DNA of 10,258 nt from CAZYTO01 sp964650405 (GCA_964650405.1 CAZYTO010000210.1:1-10258); one strand, 5' to 3'. Shown: positions 1 through 6,703, counted from the stretch's first letter. Translations and numbers: made by a program. The notes: generated from the sequence alone by a model not told the origin.

Positions 1-1
1 C

Positions 2-673
2 TTCCGCGAGAACACGGAAGGGGCCTACGTCGGCATGGGCGGCTTCTTCCGCAAGGGGACGGCGGAGGAAATCGCCGTGCAGGAAGACGTTTCCACCCGC
101 AAGGGAGTGGAGCGCATCATCCGTCACGCCTTCGAGTTCGCCCGGACCACCGGCCGCAAGTCGGTCTGCATGTCGGACAAGAACAACGTCATGCGCTACG
201 GCGGCGACCTCTGGCTGCGGACGTTCGAGGAAGTGGCGAAGGACTACGCCGACATCGAGCACTTCCACATGTTCGTGGACGCGCTGACCATGCAGATGGT
301 GCGCACGCCGGAGCTGTTCAGCGTGATCGTGACGAACAACATGTTCGGCGACATCGTCACGGACCTCGGCGCCGCGCTGCAGGGAGGCCTGGGCATGGCC
401 GCCAGCGGCAACATCCACCCCGGCAAGGTGTCGCTCTTCGAGCCGATTCACGGCAGCGCGCCGAAGTACGCGGGAAAGGACGTGGCCAACCCCCTCGGCG
501 CCATCCTGTCCGCGGGCATGATGCTCGAGTACCTCGGCCATCCTGGGGAAGCCGTGGCCATCGAGAAGGCGGTCATCGCCGCCATCGACGCCGACCAGAC
601 CACCCACGACCTCGGCGGAACACTCGGCACGAAGGCGGCCGCGGAGGCGGTGCTGCGCCGGCTGGAGGTGTAG
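2..673 (+). CDS. Isocitrate/isopropylmalate dehydrogenase family protein, LeuB-like (5' end missing)
   Basis: This is the C-terminal 223 residues of an NAD(P)-dependent beta-decarboxylating dehydrogenase; the reading frame is open to the window edge, so the N-terminal third lies outside. Visible family motifs are the substrate-binding RENTEGAYVG at the very start, SDKNNVM with the catalytic lysine, the aspartate-bearing FVDALTMQMVR, the family signature NNMFGDIVTDLGAALQGG, and the cofactor loop FEPIHGSAPKYAGKDVANP. The ending fits a full C-terminus. The RENTEG form is the isocitrate/tartrate dehydrogenase version of the loop that reads RELTGG in classical LeuB. However, the combination with LQGGLGMAASGNIHPGK resembles, from memory, enzymes of Chloroflexi and related bacteria annotated as 3-isopropylmalate dehydrogenase. 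A role in leucine synthesis is therefore likely but isocitrate or homoisocitrate is not excluded. The following gene is 169 bp away and unrelated in function. Confidence 0.9.
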   Translation, partial: FRENTEGAYVGMGGFFRKGTAEEIAVQEDVSTRKGVERIIRHAFEFARTTGRKSVCMSDKNNVMRYGGDLWLRTFEEVAKDYADIEHFHMFVDALTMQMVRTPELFSVIVTNNMFGDIVTDLGAALQGGLGMAASGNIHPGKVSLFEPIHGSAPKYAGKDVANPLGAILSAGMMLEYLGHPGEAVAIEKAVIAAIDADQTTHDLGGTLGTKAAAEAVLRRLEV

Positions 674-740
674 TTCCGTTGTCCGTTGGTTCGTGCGGCA
701 ACTCGCTGCCGCTCGCGTCGAAGAGTTCCTCGCCGGCACG

Positions 741-774
741 TCGGTGACGCGCGGAGAAGGGACTCCGTCACCGA
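741..774. repeat. 9-bp inverted repeat downstream of the dehydrogenase
   Basis: TCGGTGACG (741-749) is perfectly complementary to CGTCACCGA (766-774) with a 16-nt loop. A second, smaller hairpin (GCGGCA / TGCCGC, 695-712) lies just upstream. Neither is followed by a T-tract, so a terminator role for the preceding dehydrogenase gene is possible but not shown; an operator for the next gene is the alternative. Confidence 0.4.
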
Positions 775-794
775 GGTACACTTTCGAATGATGC

Positions 795-817
795 GCAACC
801 CCGCAACCCCGCAACCC
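795..817. repeat. Three tandem GCAACCCC units
   Basis: The octamer GCAACCCC occurs twice perfectly and a third time lacking the last C, immediately upstream of the putative promoter of the decarboxylase gene. It is a simple tandem repeat; function unknown. Confidence 0.55.
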
Positions 818-825
818 ACTTCGGT

Positions 826-831
826 TAGACT
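826..831 (+). promoter_or_regulatory. Possible -10 box TAGACT before the AdoMet decarboxylase gene
   Basis: TAGACT ends 11 nt before the ATG at 843, which would give a 5' leader of only a few bases. No Shine-Dalgarno sequence precedes this ATG, which fits a near-leaderless transcript. No convincing -35 box is visible. Similar TANNCT boxes stand before the genes at 5506 and 9222. Confidence 0.3.
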
Positions 832-842
832 GTTCAGGCGAC

Positions 843-1208
843 ATGAACGTCGGCTCCGAGTGGCTGATCGACGCGACCGGGTGTGAGCCGGAGGCGCTGG
901 CGAGCGTCGAGGCGTTACGTTCTCTCTTCGCACGGGTCGTGGCCGAGCTCGACCTCCATCCGTTGCACGAGCCGCAGTTCCACGTCTTTCCCTCGCCGGG
1001 CGGCGTCACCGGCTTCGTCATGCTGACCGAGTCGCACCTCGCCTGTCACACCTATCCCGAGCACGGCATCGCCACGTTCAATCTCTATTGCTGCAGGCCG
1101 CGGCCGGACTGGCCGTGGCGCGATCGGCTGACGGAGATGCTCGGCGCGGCGGACGTGGTCGTGCGCGCGGTCGAAAGGGCCGGTCAACTGGTGATGGCGT
1201 GCCGGTAA
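843..1208 (+). CDS. speD: S-adenosylmethionine decarboxylase proenzyme (short SpeH/SpeD class)
   Basis: 121 aa, the usual size of the short bacterial pyruvoyl-dependent class (SpeH type). It converts S-adenosylmethionine to decarboxylated AdoMet, the aminopropyl donor for spermidine-type polyamines, in the cytoplasm. The diagnostic block is LTESHLACHTYPEHG at residues 61-75. By the family pattern, the chain is cleaved between E63 and S64 so that S64 becomes the pyruvoyl group. H69 matches the processing histidine and C84 in NLYCC matches the catalytic cysteine 20 residues after the pyruvoyl serine. The processing serine eight residues upstream is replaced by T56, a conservative change. It overlaps the next gene (GTG at 1199) by 10 bp, which indicates translational coupling. 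A spermidine-synthase-like gene follows at 3838, so the pair probably shares the pathway. Confidence 0.93.
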   Translation: MNVGSEWLIDATGCEPEALASVEALRSLFARVVAELDLHPLHEPQFHVFPSPGGVTGFVMLTESHLACHTYPEHGIATFNLYCCRPRPDWPWRDRLTEMLGAADVVVRAVERAGQLVMACR

Positions 1209-3142
1209 CGAACTGTCCCTCCTGCGGCGGTCCGATCGAGTTCAAGATCGGCTCGTCCGTCGTCGTCATCTGCGATTACTGCCGTTCCGTGGTGGCCCGC
1301 GGCGACGTGGCCCCGGAGCTGATCGGCAAGGTCGGCGCGCTGGTCGACACCGGCTCTCCACTCCGCCGTGACCTTCCCGGCAAGTACGGGAACACCGGCT
1401 TCCGCCTCACCGGCCGCACCCAGATGCGCCACTCCATGGGCGGCGTGTGGGACGAGTGGTATGCCGCGTTCGACGATGGGCGGTGGGGATGGATCGCCGA
1501 GGCCCAGGGGCGGTACTACGTCACGTTCCGGACCGAGGCGGCTGACCTTCCGCCGGAGGGAGCGCTCAATCCGGGAGACTCGTACAACGAGTACGTCGTC
1601 GACGAGACCGGAACGGCCGGCATCATCGCCGGCGAGGGCGAGATTCCCTGGCGGGTGGAGCCGGGGGCGGAGTATGCCTACGCCGACCTCTCCGGTCCCA
1701 GCGACCGCTTCGCCACCATCGACTACAGCGAGGACACGCCGCTCCTCTTCGCCGGCCAGCAGACCTCGCTGGCGGCCCTGGGCATCGACATCAAGCTCGA
1801 GCCGGGCCGCACCGCGCGCGTCAAGGCCGAGCGCCTCAACTGCAGCAACTGCGGCGGCCCGCTCAACCTCGTGGCTCCCGATCAGGCCGAGCGCATCGTC
1901 TGTCCCAACTGCGGCGGCGTCCACGACGTCAGCGAGGGCAACCTGCAGTTCCTCAAGGCCCTCGGCACGAAGGGGCCGAAGCCGCTCATCCCACTCGGCA
2001 CGAAGGGGACCCTGGAAGGGAAGGAGCTCATCGTCGCCGGCTTCCTGCAGCGGAGCGTCACCGAGGACGGCGAGAAATACTACTGGCACGAGTACCTCGT
2101 CTTCGAGCCCGCTTCGAAGGGGTTCCACTGGCTGATCGAGAGCGATGGGCACTGGAGCTTTGCCAGCGCCGTCAACGCCGCGGAGGTCGTGGATCTCAAC
2201 CGCAACAGCGCCGGGAAATCGATCGCGTACCAGAAGCAGACCTTTCGGGTCTTCGCCGACGGCAAGGCGGTTGTCGAGTACGTCGTGGGAGAGTTCTACT
2301 GGCGCGTGGAAGTGGGGGAGGCCGCCCACGGCATCGACTACATCGCGCCGCCGCTCGGCATCTCGAAAGAGATCACCGGCGGGAAAAAGTCGAAGGAGAT
2401 CGACTACACCCTCGCCCACTACGTGACGCGCGAGGCCATCGAGGCCGCCTTCCACGTGCAGGGTCTGCCCCACCCGCAGGGCGTGGGGATGCTCCAGCCG
2501 TACCAGGGCGCCAACATCGGCGGCGTGTGGAGCAAGCTGTTCCTGTTCCTGGTGGCGATGGCGATCGTCCTCGCCGTCACCCGGCCGCGGCACATCGTCT
2601 CGAACGAGATCTATCAGTTCGACCAGCCGGAGACCGCTGCGGCCTGGGGCGCCGAAACGACACCGCCCACCACCTCCGGCAAGGAGTCGTCGCGGGTCAT
2701 CTTCACCAAGCCATTTCAGTTGACGGGCGGCCGCAACCTCGAAGTGATCGGCTACTCCAATCTGAACAACGAGTGGGTGTACGTCGGCGGCGACATCGTC
2801 AACGACTCCACCGGTCAGATCGAGAGCTTCGACCTCCCCCTCGAATATTGGGAGGGGTACGACGACGGGCACTGGAGCGAGGGCAGCCGCACGCAGAACG
2901 TGTACATCCCGCCGCTGCCTGCCGGCTCGTACACCATGCGCCTCGAGGCCCAGTGGGAAGGTTCGACCCGGCCCAGTGTGCAGGTCGAGCTGAAGGAAGG
3001 GGTCTTCCGCTGGTCGCACTTCTGGCTGGCCCTGGTGTTCATCACCGTCCCGGCCATCTTCCTGGGCTTCCGCCGCAGCGCGTTCGAAAGCCGGCGCTGG
3101 TCCAATGCGGACTTCACCATGATCGGACAGCGGAGGGAGTGA
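1199..3142 (+). CDS. DUF4178-type membrane protein with two zinc ribbons and an outer beta domain
   Basis: 647 aa from GTG 1199. This start gives MPVTNCPSCGG, puts the first zinc ribbon at the N-terminus and overlaps the decarboxylase stop; the open frame extends further upstream but only inside the decarboxylase gene. Two similar halves follow one another: zinc ribbon C6/C9/C25/C28 then a DUF4178-like domain (about 40-200), and zinc ribbon C215/C218/C235/C238 then a second DUF4178-like domain (about 265-420). The second half has the recognisable pattern YYWHEYLVF ... FHWLIESDGHWSF. A membrane helix (about 445-462) leads to a roughly 140-residue probable beta-sandwich segment (about 467-605), which the two-helix layout would place outside the cytoplasm. 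A second helix (about 606-624) and a short basic tail end the protein. DUF4178 has no established biochemical function; such genes are known to neighbour polyamine, DUF350 and PspA-type membrane genes. Family assignment is by pattern recall. Confidence 0.85.
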   Translation: MPVTNCPSCGGPIEFKIGSSVVVICDYCRSVVARGDVAPELIGKVGALVDTGSPLRRDLPGKYGNTGFRLTGRTQMRHSMGGVWDEWYAAFDDGRWGWIAEAQGRYYVTFRTEAADLPPEGALNPGDSYNEYVVDETGTAGIIAGEGEIPWRVEPGAEYAYADLSGPSDRFATIDYSEDTPLLFAGQQTSLAALGIDIKLEPGRTARVKAERLNCSNCGGPLNLVAPDQAERIVCPNCGGVHDVSEGNLQFLKALGTKGPKPLIPLGTKGTLEGKELIVAGFLQRSVTEDGEKYYWHEYLVFEPASKGFHWLIESDGHWSFASAVNAAEVVDLNRNSAGKSIAYQKQTFRVFADGKAVVEYVVGEFYWRVEVGEAAHGIDYIAPPLGISKEITGGKKSKEIDYTLAHYVTREAIEAAFHVQGLPHPQGVGMLQPYQGANIGGVWSKLFLFLVAMAIVLAVTRPRHIVSNEIYQFDQPETAAAWGAETTPPTTSGKESSRVIFTKPFQLTGGRNLEVIGYSNLNNEWVYVGGDIVNDSTGQIESFDLPLEYWEGYDDGHWSEGSRTQNVYIPPLPAGSYTMRLEAQWEGSTRPSVQVELKEGVFRWSHFWLALVFITVPAIFLGFRRSAFESRRWSNADFTMIGQRRE

Positions 3143-3164
3143 CGATGCGCGTCGGAAGGGCGAA

Positions 3165-3232
3165 GGAAGAAGGGCGAAGGATTGTGTTGGTCGCGCTGGA
3201 CTCTCTCGGGATTCATCCTTTGCCCTTCATCC
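3165..3232. repeat. Tandem plus inverted GAAGGGCGAAGGA repeat
   Basis: GAAGGGCGAAGGA occurs twice in direct order (3155-3167 and 3169-3181, 14-bp spacing). Its near-complement TCCTTTGCCCTTC lies at 3216-3228. The second copy and the complement form a stem with one G-T wobble, extendable by three more pairs past one mismatch, around a 34-nt loop. It fills most of the 117-bp gap after the DUF4178 gene. It may be a dispersed repeat or an RNA hairpin between cistrons; there is no T-tract. Confidence 0.55.
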
Positions 3233-3259
3233 CGCGTGTGACGTGAGAGGAGCGAGCGC

Positions 3260-3436
3260 ATGAGAAAGCTCTACATGATCTTCGGCCTGCTGGTCGCCCT
3301 CGGTTACGGTTTCGTCGACTATCGCGGGCTGGAGCTGACGCCCCACAAGAAACAGTTCGTGCCGCATGGGCTGCGGTCGGCGGCGCACGGCGGGTATCGG
3401 TCGTTCTGGTTCAGCGGGTATCACGGAGGGAAATGA
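3260..3436 (+). CDS. 58-aa small membrane peptide, unrecognised
   Basis: 58 aa starting MRKLYMIFGLLVALGYG, so residues 5-20 form one hydrophobic segment after a basic start (a membrane anchor or uncleaved signal). The remainder is hydrophilic and rich in aromatic, glycine, histidine and basic residues, ending YRSFWFSGYHGGK. Evidence that it is real: a good ribosome binding site GAGAGGAG at 3245-3252, seven bases before the ATG; its stop codon overlaps the start of the DUF350 gene by 1 nt (ATGATG region 3433-3438); and it is sandwiched between two membrane genes on the same strand. I do not recognise a named family. The positively charged tail after the helix would probably sit in the periplasm if the N-terminus is inside. 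Its role is unknown; a small partner of the DUF350 or DUF4178 protein is a guess from position. Confidence 0.72.
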   Translation: MRKLYMIFGLLVALGYGFVDYRGLELTPHKKQFVPHGLRSAAHGGYRSFWFSGYHGGK

Positions 3437-3660
3437 TGAATCTCCTCGGCTCGGCGGCAATGCACACCTTCCTCTTGACAGCGGTTTACACGCTCTTCGG
3501 TCTCCTCGTCTTCGCCCTGGCGTTCTGGATCATCGTCCGCATCTCGCCGTTCTCGATCCGCAAGGAGATCGAGGACGACCAGAACACGTCGCTGGCGATC
3601 CGAGTCGGCTGGGTGTTCCGCGGGCGGGCTATCGTCAGTGCCTCGGTCATTCATGGCTGA
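3436..3660 (+). CDS. DUF350-type small membrane protein
   Basis: 74 aa from ATG 3436; the in-frame ATG at 3433 would add one residue. The site GGAGGG (3425-3430) is 5 nt from the 3436 start but only 2 nt from 3433, hence the choice. Residues about 11-34 form a clear helix (TFLLTAVYTLFGLLVFALAF), followed by ISPFSIRKEIEDDQNTSLAI and a second moderately hydrophobic segment ending ASVIHG. This resembles one DUF350 unit, the domain also found in E. coli YjfL; members are integral inner-membrane proteins of unknown function that recur with polyamine-related genes. An oddity is that the second segment, normally hydrophobic, carries three arginines (R56, R62 and R64 counted from this start). The upstream peptide gene overlaps by 1 nt, so the two are probably translated together. 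Confidence 0.8.
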   Translation: MNLLGSAAMHTFLLTAVYTLFGLLVFALAFWIIVRISPFSIRKEIEDDQNTSLAIRVGWVFRGRAIVSASVIHG

Positions 3661-3682
3661 TCGCGGGCCAGCGGGTGGGGGC

Positions 3683-3833
3683 GAGCGGCGAGCGGGAGTT
3701 GCCGTAGCCGCTTGCATGTCGTCCGGGGACCGCCCCCCGCTCGCCGCCCGCCGCCCCCGGCTCGCCGGGCGCGGGCTGTGTCGTGACCGGACGTCCCCCC
3801 TCCCGCTCGCCGCTCTCCCCCTCCCGCTCGCCG
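3683..3833. repeat. GC-rich long inverted repeat (GAGCGGCGAGCGGGA family, copy 1)
   Basis: GAGCGGCGAGCGGGAG at 3683-3698 is perfectly complementary to 3800-3815, and the last 13 bases of the arm are matched again at 3821-3833. The interior holds further CCGCTCGCC runs and TGCATGTCGTCCG (3713-3725). Almost the whole 177-bp gap between the DUF350 and aminopropyltransferase genes is this element, which ends 4 bp before the ATG at 3838. A related copy lies inside the FAD gene at 7748-7793. Confidence 0.75.
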
Positions 3834-3837
3834 TGTC

Positions 3838-5343
3838 ATGAACCGCACTCCCGTCCTGTTCCTCAACGTCCTGATCATCGCGGCCTGCGGGCTGACGTAC
3901 GAGTTGCTGGCCGGCACCGTGGCCAGCTATGAGCTCGGCGACTCGGTCACGCAGTTCTCGCTGATCATCGGCCTCTACCTCTCGGCGCTCGGCGTGGGGG
4001 CGTGGCTGTCGCGGTTCATCGACACCGATCTGGCGGGGCGGTTCGTCGAGGTGGAGCTGGCCGTGGCACTGGTGGGCGGGCTTTCCGCCCCCATGCTCTT
4101 CTTCGGCTTCGCCCAGTTGCGGTGGTTTCAGCTCTTCCTCTACCTCGTCGTCTTCGTCATCGGCGTGCTGGTCGGGCTGGAGCTGCCCATCCTCATGCGC
4201 ATCCTGAAGGAGGAGCTCGACTTCAAGGAGCTGGTCTCGCGCGTCTTGAGCTTCGACTACATCGGCTCGCTCGTGGCGGCGGTGCTCTTCCCGCTCTTTC
4301 TCGTCCCGCAGCTCGGCCTCGTCCGGACGTCGATCTTCTTCGGCCTGCTCAACGGCTGCGTAGGGCTGTACGGAACGTACCTGCTGGCACCCCTCATCCG
4401 GCGCGGGCTGCTCAGTCTGCGCATCCGCGGCGTGGCCGTGCTGCTGCTGCTGGCCGCGGCCTTCTGGCAGGCCAAGGCCCTGACCTCGCTCGCCGAGGCG
4501 GAGCTGTTCGCCGATGACATCGTCTACGCCACCAGCTCGCCCTACCAGCGCATCGTCATCACCCGCGGCAAGTCGGGATTCCACCTCTTCCTCAACGGCA
4601 ACCTGCAGTTCAGCTCCGCCGACGAGTACCGCTACCACGAAGCGCTCGTGCATCCGGCCATGTCCCTCCCGGCCGATCCGCGGCGCGTCCTGATCCTCGG
4701 CGGCGGCGACGGCCTGGCATTGCGCGAGGTGCTCAAGTACCCGAGCGTGCAGCAGGTGACGCTGGTCGATCTCGACCGGAAGATGACCACCCTCTCCACC
4801 GTCTTCCCGGCCCTGGCCGACCTCAACCACCACTCCTTCAGCGACCGCCGCGTGCACGTCGTCAACGCCGATGCCATGATCTGGATCGGCCAGAATCACG
4901 ACCTCTACGACGCCGCCATCGTCGACTTTCCCGACCCGAACAACTTCGCCCTCGGCAAGCTGTTCACCACGCGCTTCTACTCCTTGCTGCGGGCCCACCT
5001 CACCGCCGATGCCGCAGTGGCCGTGCAGTGCACCTCGCCGCTCTTCGCCCGCCGCAGCTACTGGTGCATCATCCGCACGCTCGAAGCGGCCGGCTTCGCC
5101 GTCCGCCCTTACCAGACCACCGTGCCCTCTTTCGGCGTGTGGGGCTTCGCCCTGGCCCGCCTCCGGCCGTTCCCCGTCCCCTCGGCCGTTCCGCCGCTGC
5201 ACCTCGACTACCTCGACGCCCCGACCCTCGCCGCCATGTTCATCTTCTCGCCCGACATGACCTCCGTGCCCGTCGAGATCAACCGCCTCGACAACCAGAT
5301 GCTCGTCCGCTACTACGAGGAAGAGTGGAAGAAGTGGTCGTAG
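3838..5343 (+). CDS. speE: Membrane-embedded spermidine-synthase-like aminopropyltransferase
   Basis: 501 aa. The N-terminal 215 residues are a hydrophobic domain with about seven predicted helices (near 6-26, 38-58, 70-92, 97-120, 140-160, 163-185 and 198-212). The C-terminal half is a complete spermidine-synthase fold. Key motifs are SPYQRIVI (234-241), LNGNLQFSSADEYRYHEAL (252-270), the donor-binding GGGDG (288-292), the acidic LVDLD (309-313) and the catalytic IVDFPDPNN (361-369). The aspartates corresponding to D108 and D158 regions of E. coli SpeE appear conserved. It should transfer the aminopropyl group of decarboxylated AdoMet to an amine; the membrane domain separates it from the soluble housekeeping SpeE. 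The decarboxylase at 843 would supply the donor. The ATG at 3838 has no visible Shine-Dalgarno site, and the GC-rich inverted repeat directly precedes it. The acceptor is unknown. Confidence 0.92.
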   Translation: MNRTPVLFLNVLIIAACGLTYELLAGTVASYELGDSVTQFSLIIGLYLSALGVGAWLSRFIDTDLAGRFVEVELAVALVGGLSAPMLFFGFAQLRWFQLFLYLVVFVIGVLVGLELPILMRILKEELDFKELVSRVLSFDYIGSLVAAVLFPLFLVPQLGLVRTSIFFGLLNGCVGLYGTYLLAPLIRRGLLSLRIRGVAVLLLLAAAFWQAKALTSLAEAELFADDIVYATSSPYQRIVITRGKSGFHLFLNGNLQFSSADEYRYHEALVHPAMSLPADPRRVLILGGGDGLALREVLKYPSVQQVTLVDLDRKMTTLSTVFPALADLNHHSFSDRRVHVVNADAMIWIGQNHDLYDAAIVDFPDPNNFALGKLFTTRFYSLLRAHLTADAAVAVQCTSPLFARRSYWCIIRTLEAAGFAVRPYQTTVPSFGVWGFALARLRPFPVPSAVPPLHLDYLDAPTLAAMFIFSPDMTSVPVEINRLDNQMLVRYYEEEWKKWS

Positions 5344-5367
5344 CGTCGCTGATTCGCGGTTCGCGCG

Positions 5368-5463
5368 GTGGAGGACGGACAATCCTGTCCGTCACCCGCC
5401 AGCCTGCCCCACTGCCCGCCGTTGGGATTTCACGGTGGACGGACAGGATTGTCCGTCCTCCAC
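5368..5463. repeat. Nested palindromic element with 26-bp perfect arms
   Basis: The arms 5368-5393 and 5438-5463 are perfect reverse complements over 26 bp, separated by 44 bp. Each arm is itself a hairpin: GACGGACA, a 4-nt loop, then TGTCCGTC. This two-unit head-to-head layout is like BIME/REP-type dispersed elements. It lies 24 bp after the aminopropyltransferase stop, where it could also stabilise or end the transcript, though no T-tract follows. Confidence 0.85.
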
Positions 5464-5492
5464 GCGTCCTGCCGGCCTCCACCCTTTGCCGG

Positions 5493-5498
5493 TATCCT
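5493..5498 (+). promoter_or_regulatory. Possible -10 box TATCCT of a leaderless gene
   Basis: TATCCT ends exactly 7 nt before the ATG at 5506, the spacing at which transcription would begin at or next to the start codon. No Shine-Dalgarno site is present. The nested palindrome lies just upstream; no clear -35 box is seen. Confidence 0.35.
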
Positions 5499-5505
5499 CA
5501 TCTCC

Positions 5506-6291
5506 ATGCGTGAGCTGATGCAGCAGCATGCGGTAGCCGTCGTCCTCGGCGCGTTCGGGCTCGGGATCCTGCTCATCATCCTGGCCATCTCCCGTGGCGT
5601 CGCCGCGGCCAGGAGACGGAAGGCGCAGATCCGCGACTGGGCCTTTCGGAACGGCTATGAGTACATCGAAGGCCCCATCCCGGCGTGGGAGGTGGCGCCG
5701 ATCGCGAAGTTCCGGATCGACGAGAACACCACGAGCGCCGACGCCTTCAACGTTGTGCGCAGTGCGCGGATCATCCTGACGGATGTACGCCGTACCGCCG
5801 TCCGCCACTTCGCCTCCCACGGCAACCAGACCGAGCACACCACGCGCTCCGGCTCGTGCGCCCTCTTCAAACTGGCGTCGCCCCTCCCGGCGTTCTCCTT
5901 CAGCGCGCTGTCGGCACAGGGGCCCGATTCGTTCCAGGGAAAGCTGCTCGGCGGCGTGGCCGCCCTGGCCAAGTACGCCGCCGGCGGCGACCTCGGCACC
6001 GTGGTGGACATGGAGAACCGTCCCGGCTTTCTCCTGACCTCCCACCAGCCCGAGGCCGCCGGCCCGCTCTTCGCGGCGGGGCGGGCCCGGTTCTTCGACG
6101 ACAAGTGCGGCTGGTCCGCCGAGAGCGACGGCTCCTGGCTGCTCGTCCACTGCGACCCCACCATCTACGGCCTCTCCCACGGCTGGCCCCGCACCAGCAC
6201 CGTCGACGGCGAGCACTACGACGAATTCGCCACCATCGCCCGGGCCATCCATGACCACCTGACTCAACGCTCCGACGAGTTCAGCTCGTGA
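5506..6291 (+). CDS. Membrane-anchored protein of unknown function
   Basis: 261 aa from ATG 5506. The open frame continues upstream to 5368, but that extension translates the palindromic repeat, so the start at the TATCCT-spaced ATG just before the hydrophobic segment was chosen. One helix (about 9-29) is followed by the basic stop-transfer sequence RRRK, placing the rest in the cytoplasm if the N-terminus is outside. The soluble part begins IRDWAFRNGYEYIEG and continues with a region rich in beta-strand-like segments (about 80-135) ending PLPAFSFSAL. It closes with CGWSAESDGSWLLVHC (201-216), an acidic DGEHYDEF and a short helix. The order of segments recalls an uncharacterised bacterial family with an ANRNG-like start, a central beta region and a WxxEGxGxWLLVY-like strand (possibly DUF3137-like), but I cannot name it. 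It sits between the aminopropyltransferase and the FAD gene and may belong with them. Confidence 0.78.
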   Translation: MRELMQQHAVAVVLGAFGLGILLIILAISRGVAAARRRKAQIRDWAFRNGYEYIEGPIPAWEVAPIAKFRIDENTTSADAFNVVRSARIILTDVRRTAVRHFASHGNQTEHTTRSGSCALFKLASPLPAFSFSALSAQGPDSFQGKLLGGVAALAKYAAGGDLGTVVDMENRPGFLLTSHQPEAAGPLFAAGRARFFDDKCGWSAESDGSWLLVHCDPTIYGLSHGWPRTSTVDGEHYDEFATIARAIHDHLTQRSDEFSS

Positions 6292-6319
6292 GTCAGAGCC
6301 ACGGCCTGCGGCGACCCCC

Positions 6320-6520
6320 GATGTTGCGATCAAAGACGCGTGTCATTCAGACATTGGCCCGGAAGGACACCCTCTCCCATCGGGAGAGGGTCGCCGCGGA
6401 GCGCTCATCGGCAAGCGCTGAATCATCGGGTGGCAGTCAGCGTAGCGGCGGGGTAAGGGGTCGCGGCTTTCAGCGGCGCTCTTCCGCGATGTTGCGATCA
6501 AAGGCGTGTGCCCTTCAGAC
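6320..6520. repeat. Pair of 33-bp direct repeats
   Basis: 6320-6352 and 6488-6520 match at 29 of 33 positions; both begin GATGTTGCGATCAAAG and end TTCAGAC. They stand 168 bp apart and each is followed by a C-rich stretch, which suggests two diverged copies of a longer intergenic element. Confidence 0.75.
6369..6391. repeat. Perfect CCCTCTCCC hairpin
   Basis: ACCCTCTCCC pairs completely with GGGAGAGGGT around a 3-nt loop (10 bp). The CCCTCTCCC/GGGAGAGGG core is typical of dispersed intergenic repeats in many GC-rich genomes. It lies 77 bp after the stop of the gene ending at 6291 and has no T-tract, so a mobile or structural repeat is likelier than a terminator. Confidence 0.65.
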
Positions 6521-6627
6521 TCCGGCCGCAGCGCGTGCGCTCGAGAACTCCCCTCACCCCGGCACTTCCGCGCTGATTGCAGCGAAGTGGATTCACGGGT
6601 GTCAGGATTGCGCGCTTCAGTGCCGAC

Positions 6628-6651
6628 CCTCTCCCGCGGGGGAGGTGTTTT
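6628..6651 (+). terminator. Terminator-like hairpin followed by TGTTTT
   Basis: CCTCTCC (6628-6634) can pair with GGGGAGG (6639-6645) through one T-G wobble, around CGCG, followed by TGTTTTA. This is a short GC-rich stem with a modest T run on the + strand, 336 bp after the last stop codon. It could be a second, degenerate copy of the CCCTCTCCC repeat rather than a working terminator. Confidence 0.35.
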
Positions 6652-6703
6652 ACCGGTTCATGCCCTGTACTGCAGGCCGATACAACAAAACAACAAAGCA
6701 ACC

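Noticed and set aside
1184..3019. 611-codon minus-strand open frame opposite the DUF4178 gene
   Set aside because: Low-complexity Arg/Asp/Val/Gly composition typical of antisense frames in high-GC DNA; no motif, no start signal.
3145..3243. Small plus-strand frame starting MRVGRAKEEGRR between the DUF4178 and peptide genes
   Set aside because: It is mostly the GAAGGGCGAAGGA repeat and has no convincing initiation site.
3421..5382. 653-codon open frame on the minus strand opposite the aminopropyltransferase
   Set aside because: It is the GC-rich antisense shadow of a clear gene, very rich in Glu/Asp/Arg/His/Gln with no domain pattern, and it crosses several features.
5368..5505. 46-codon N-terminal extension of the gene at 5506
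   Set aside because: It encodes the palindromic repeat; the later ATG directly precedes the membrane helix and has a well-spaced -10-like box.
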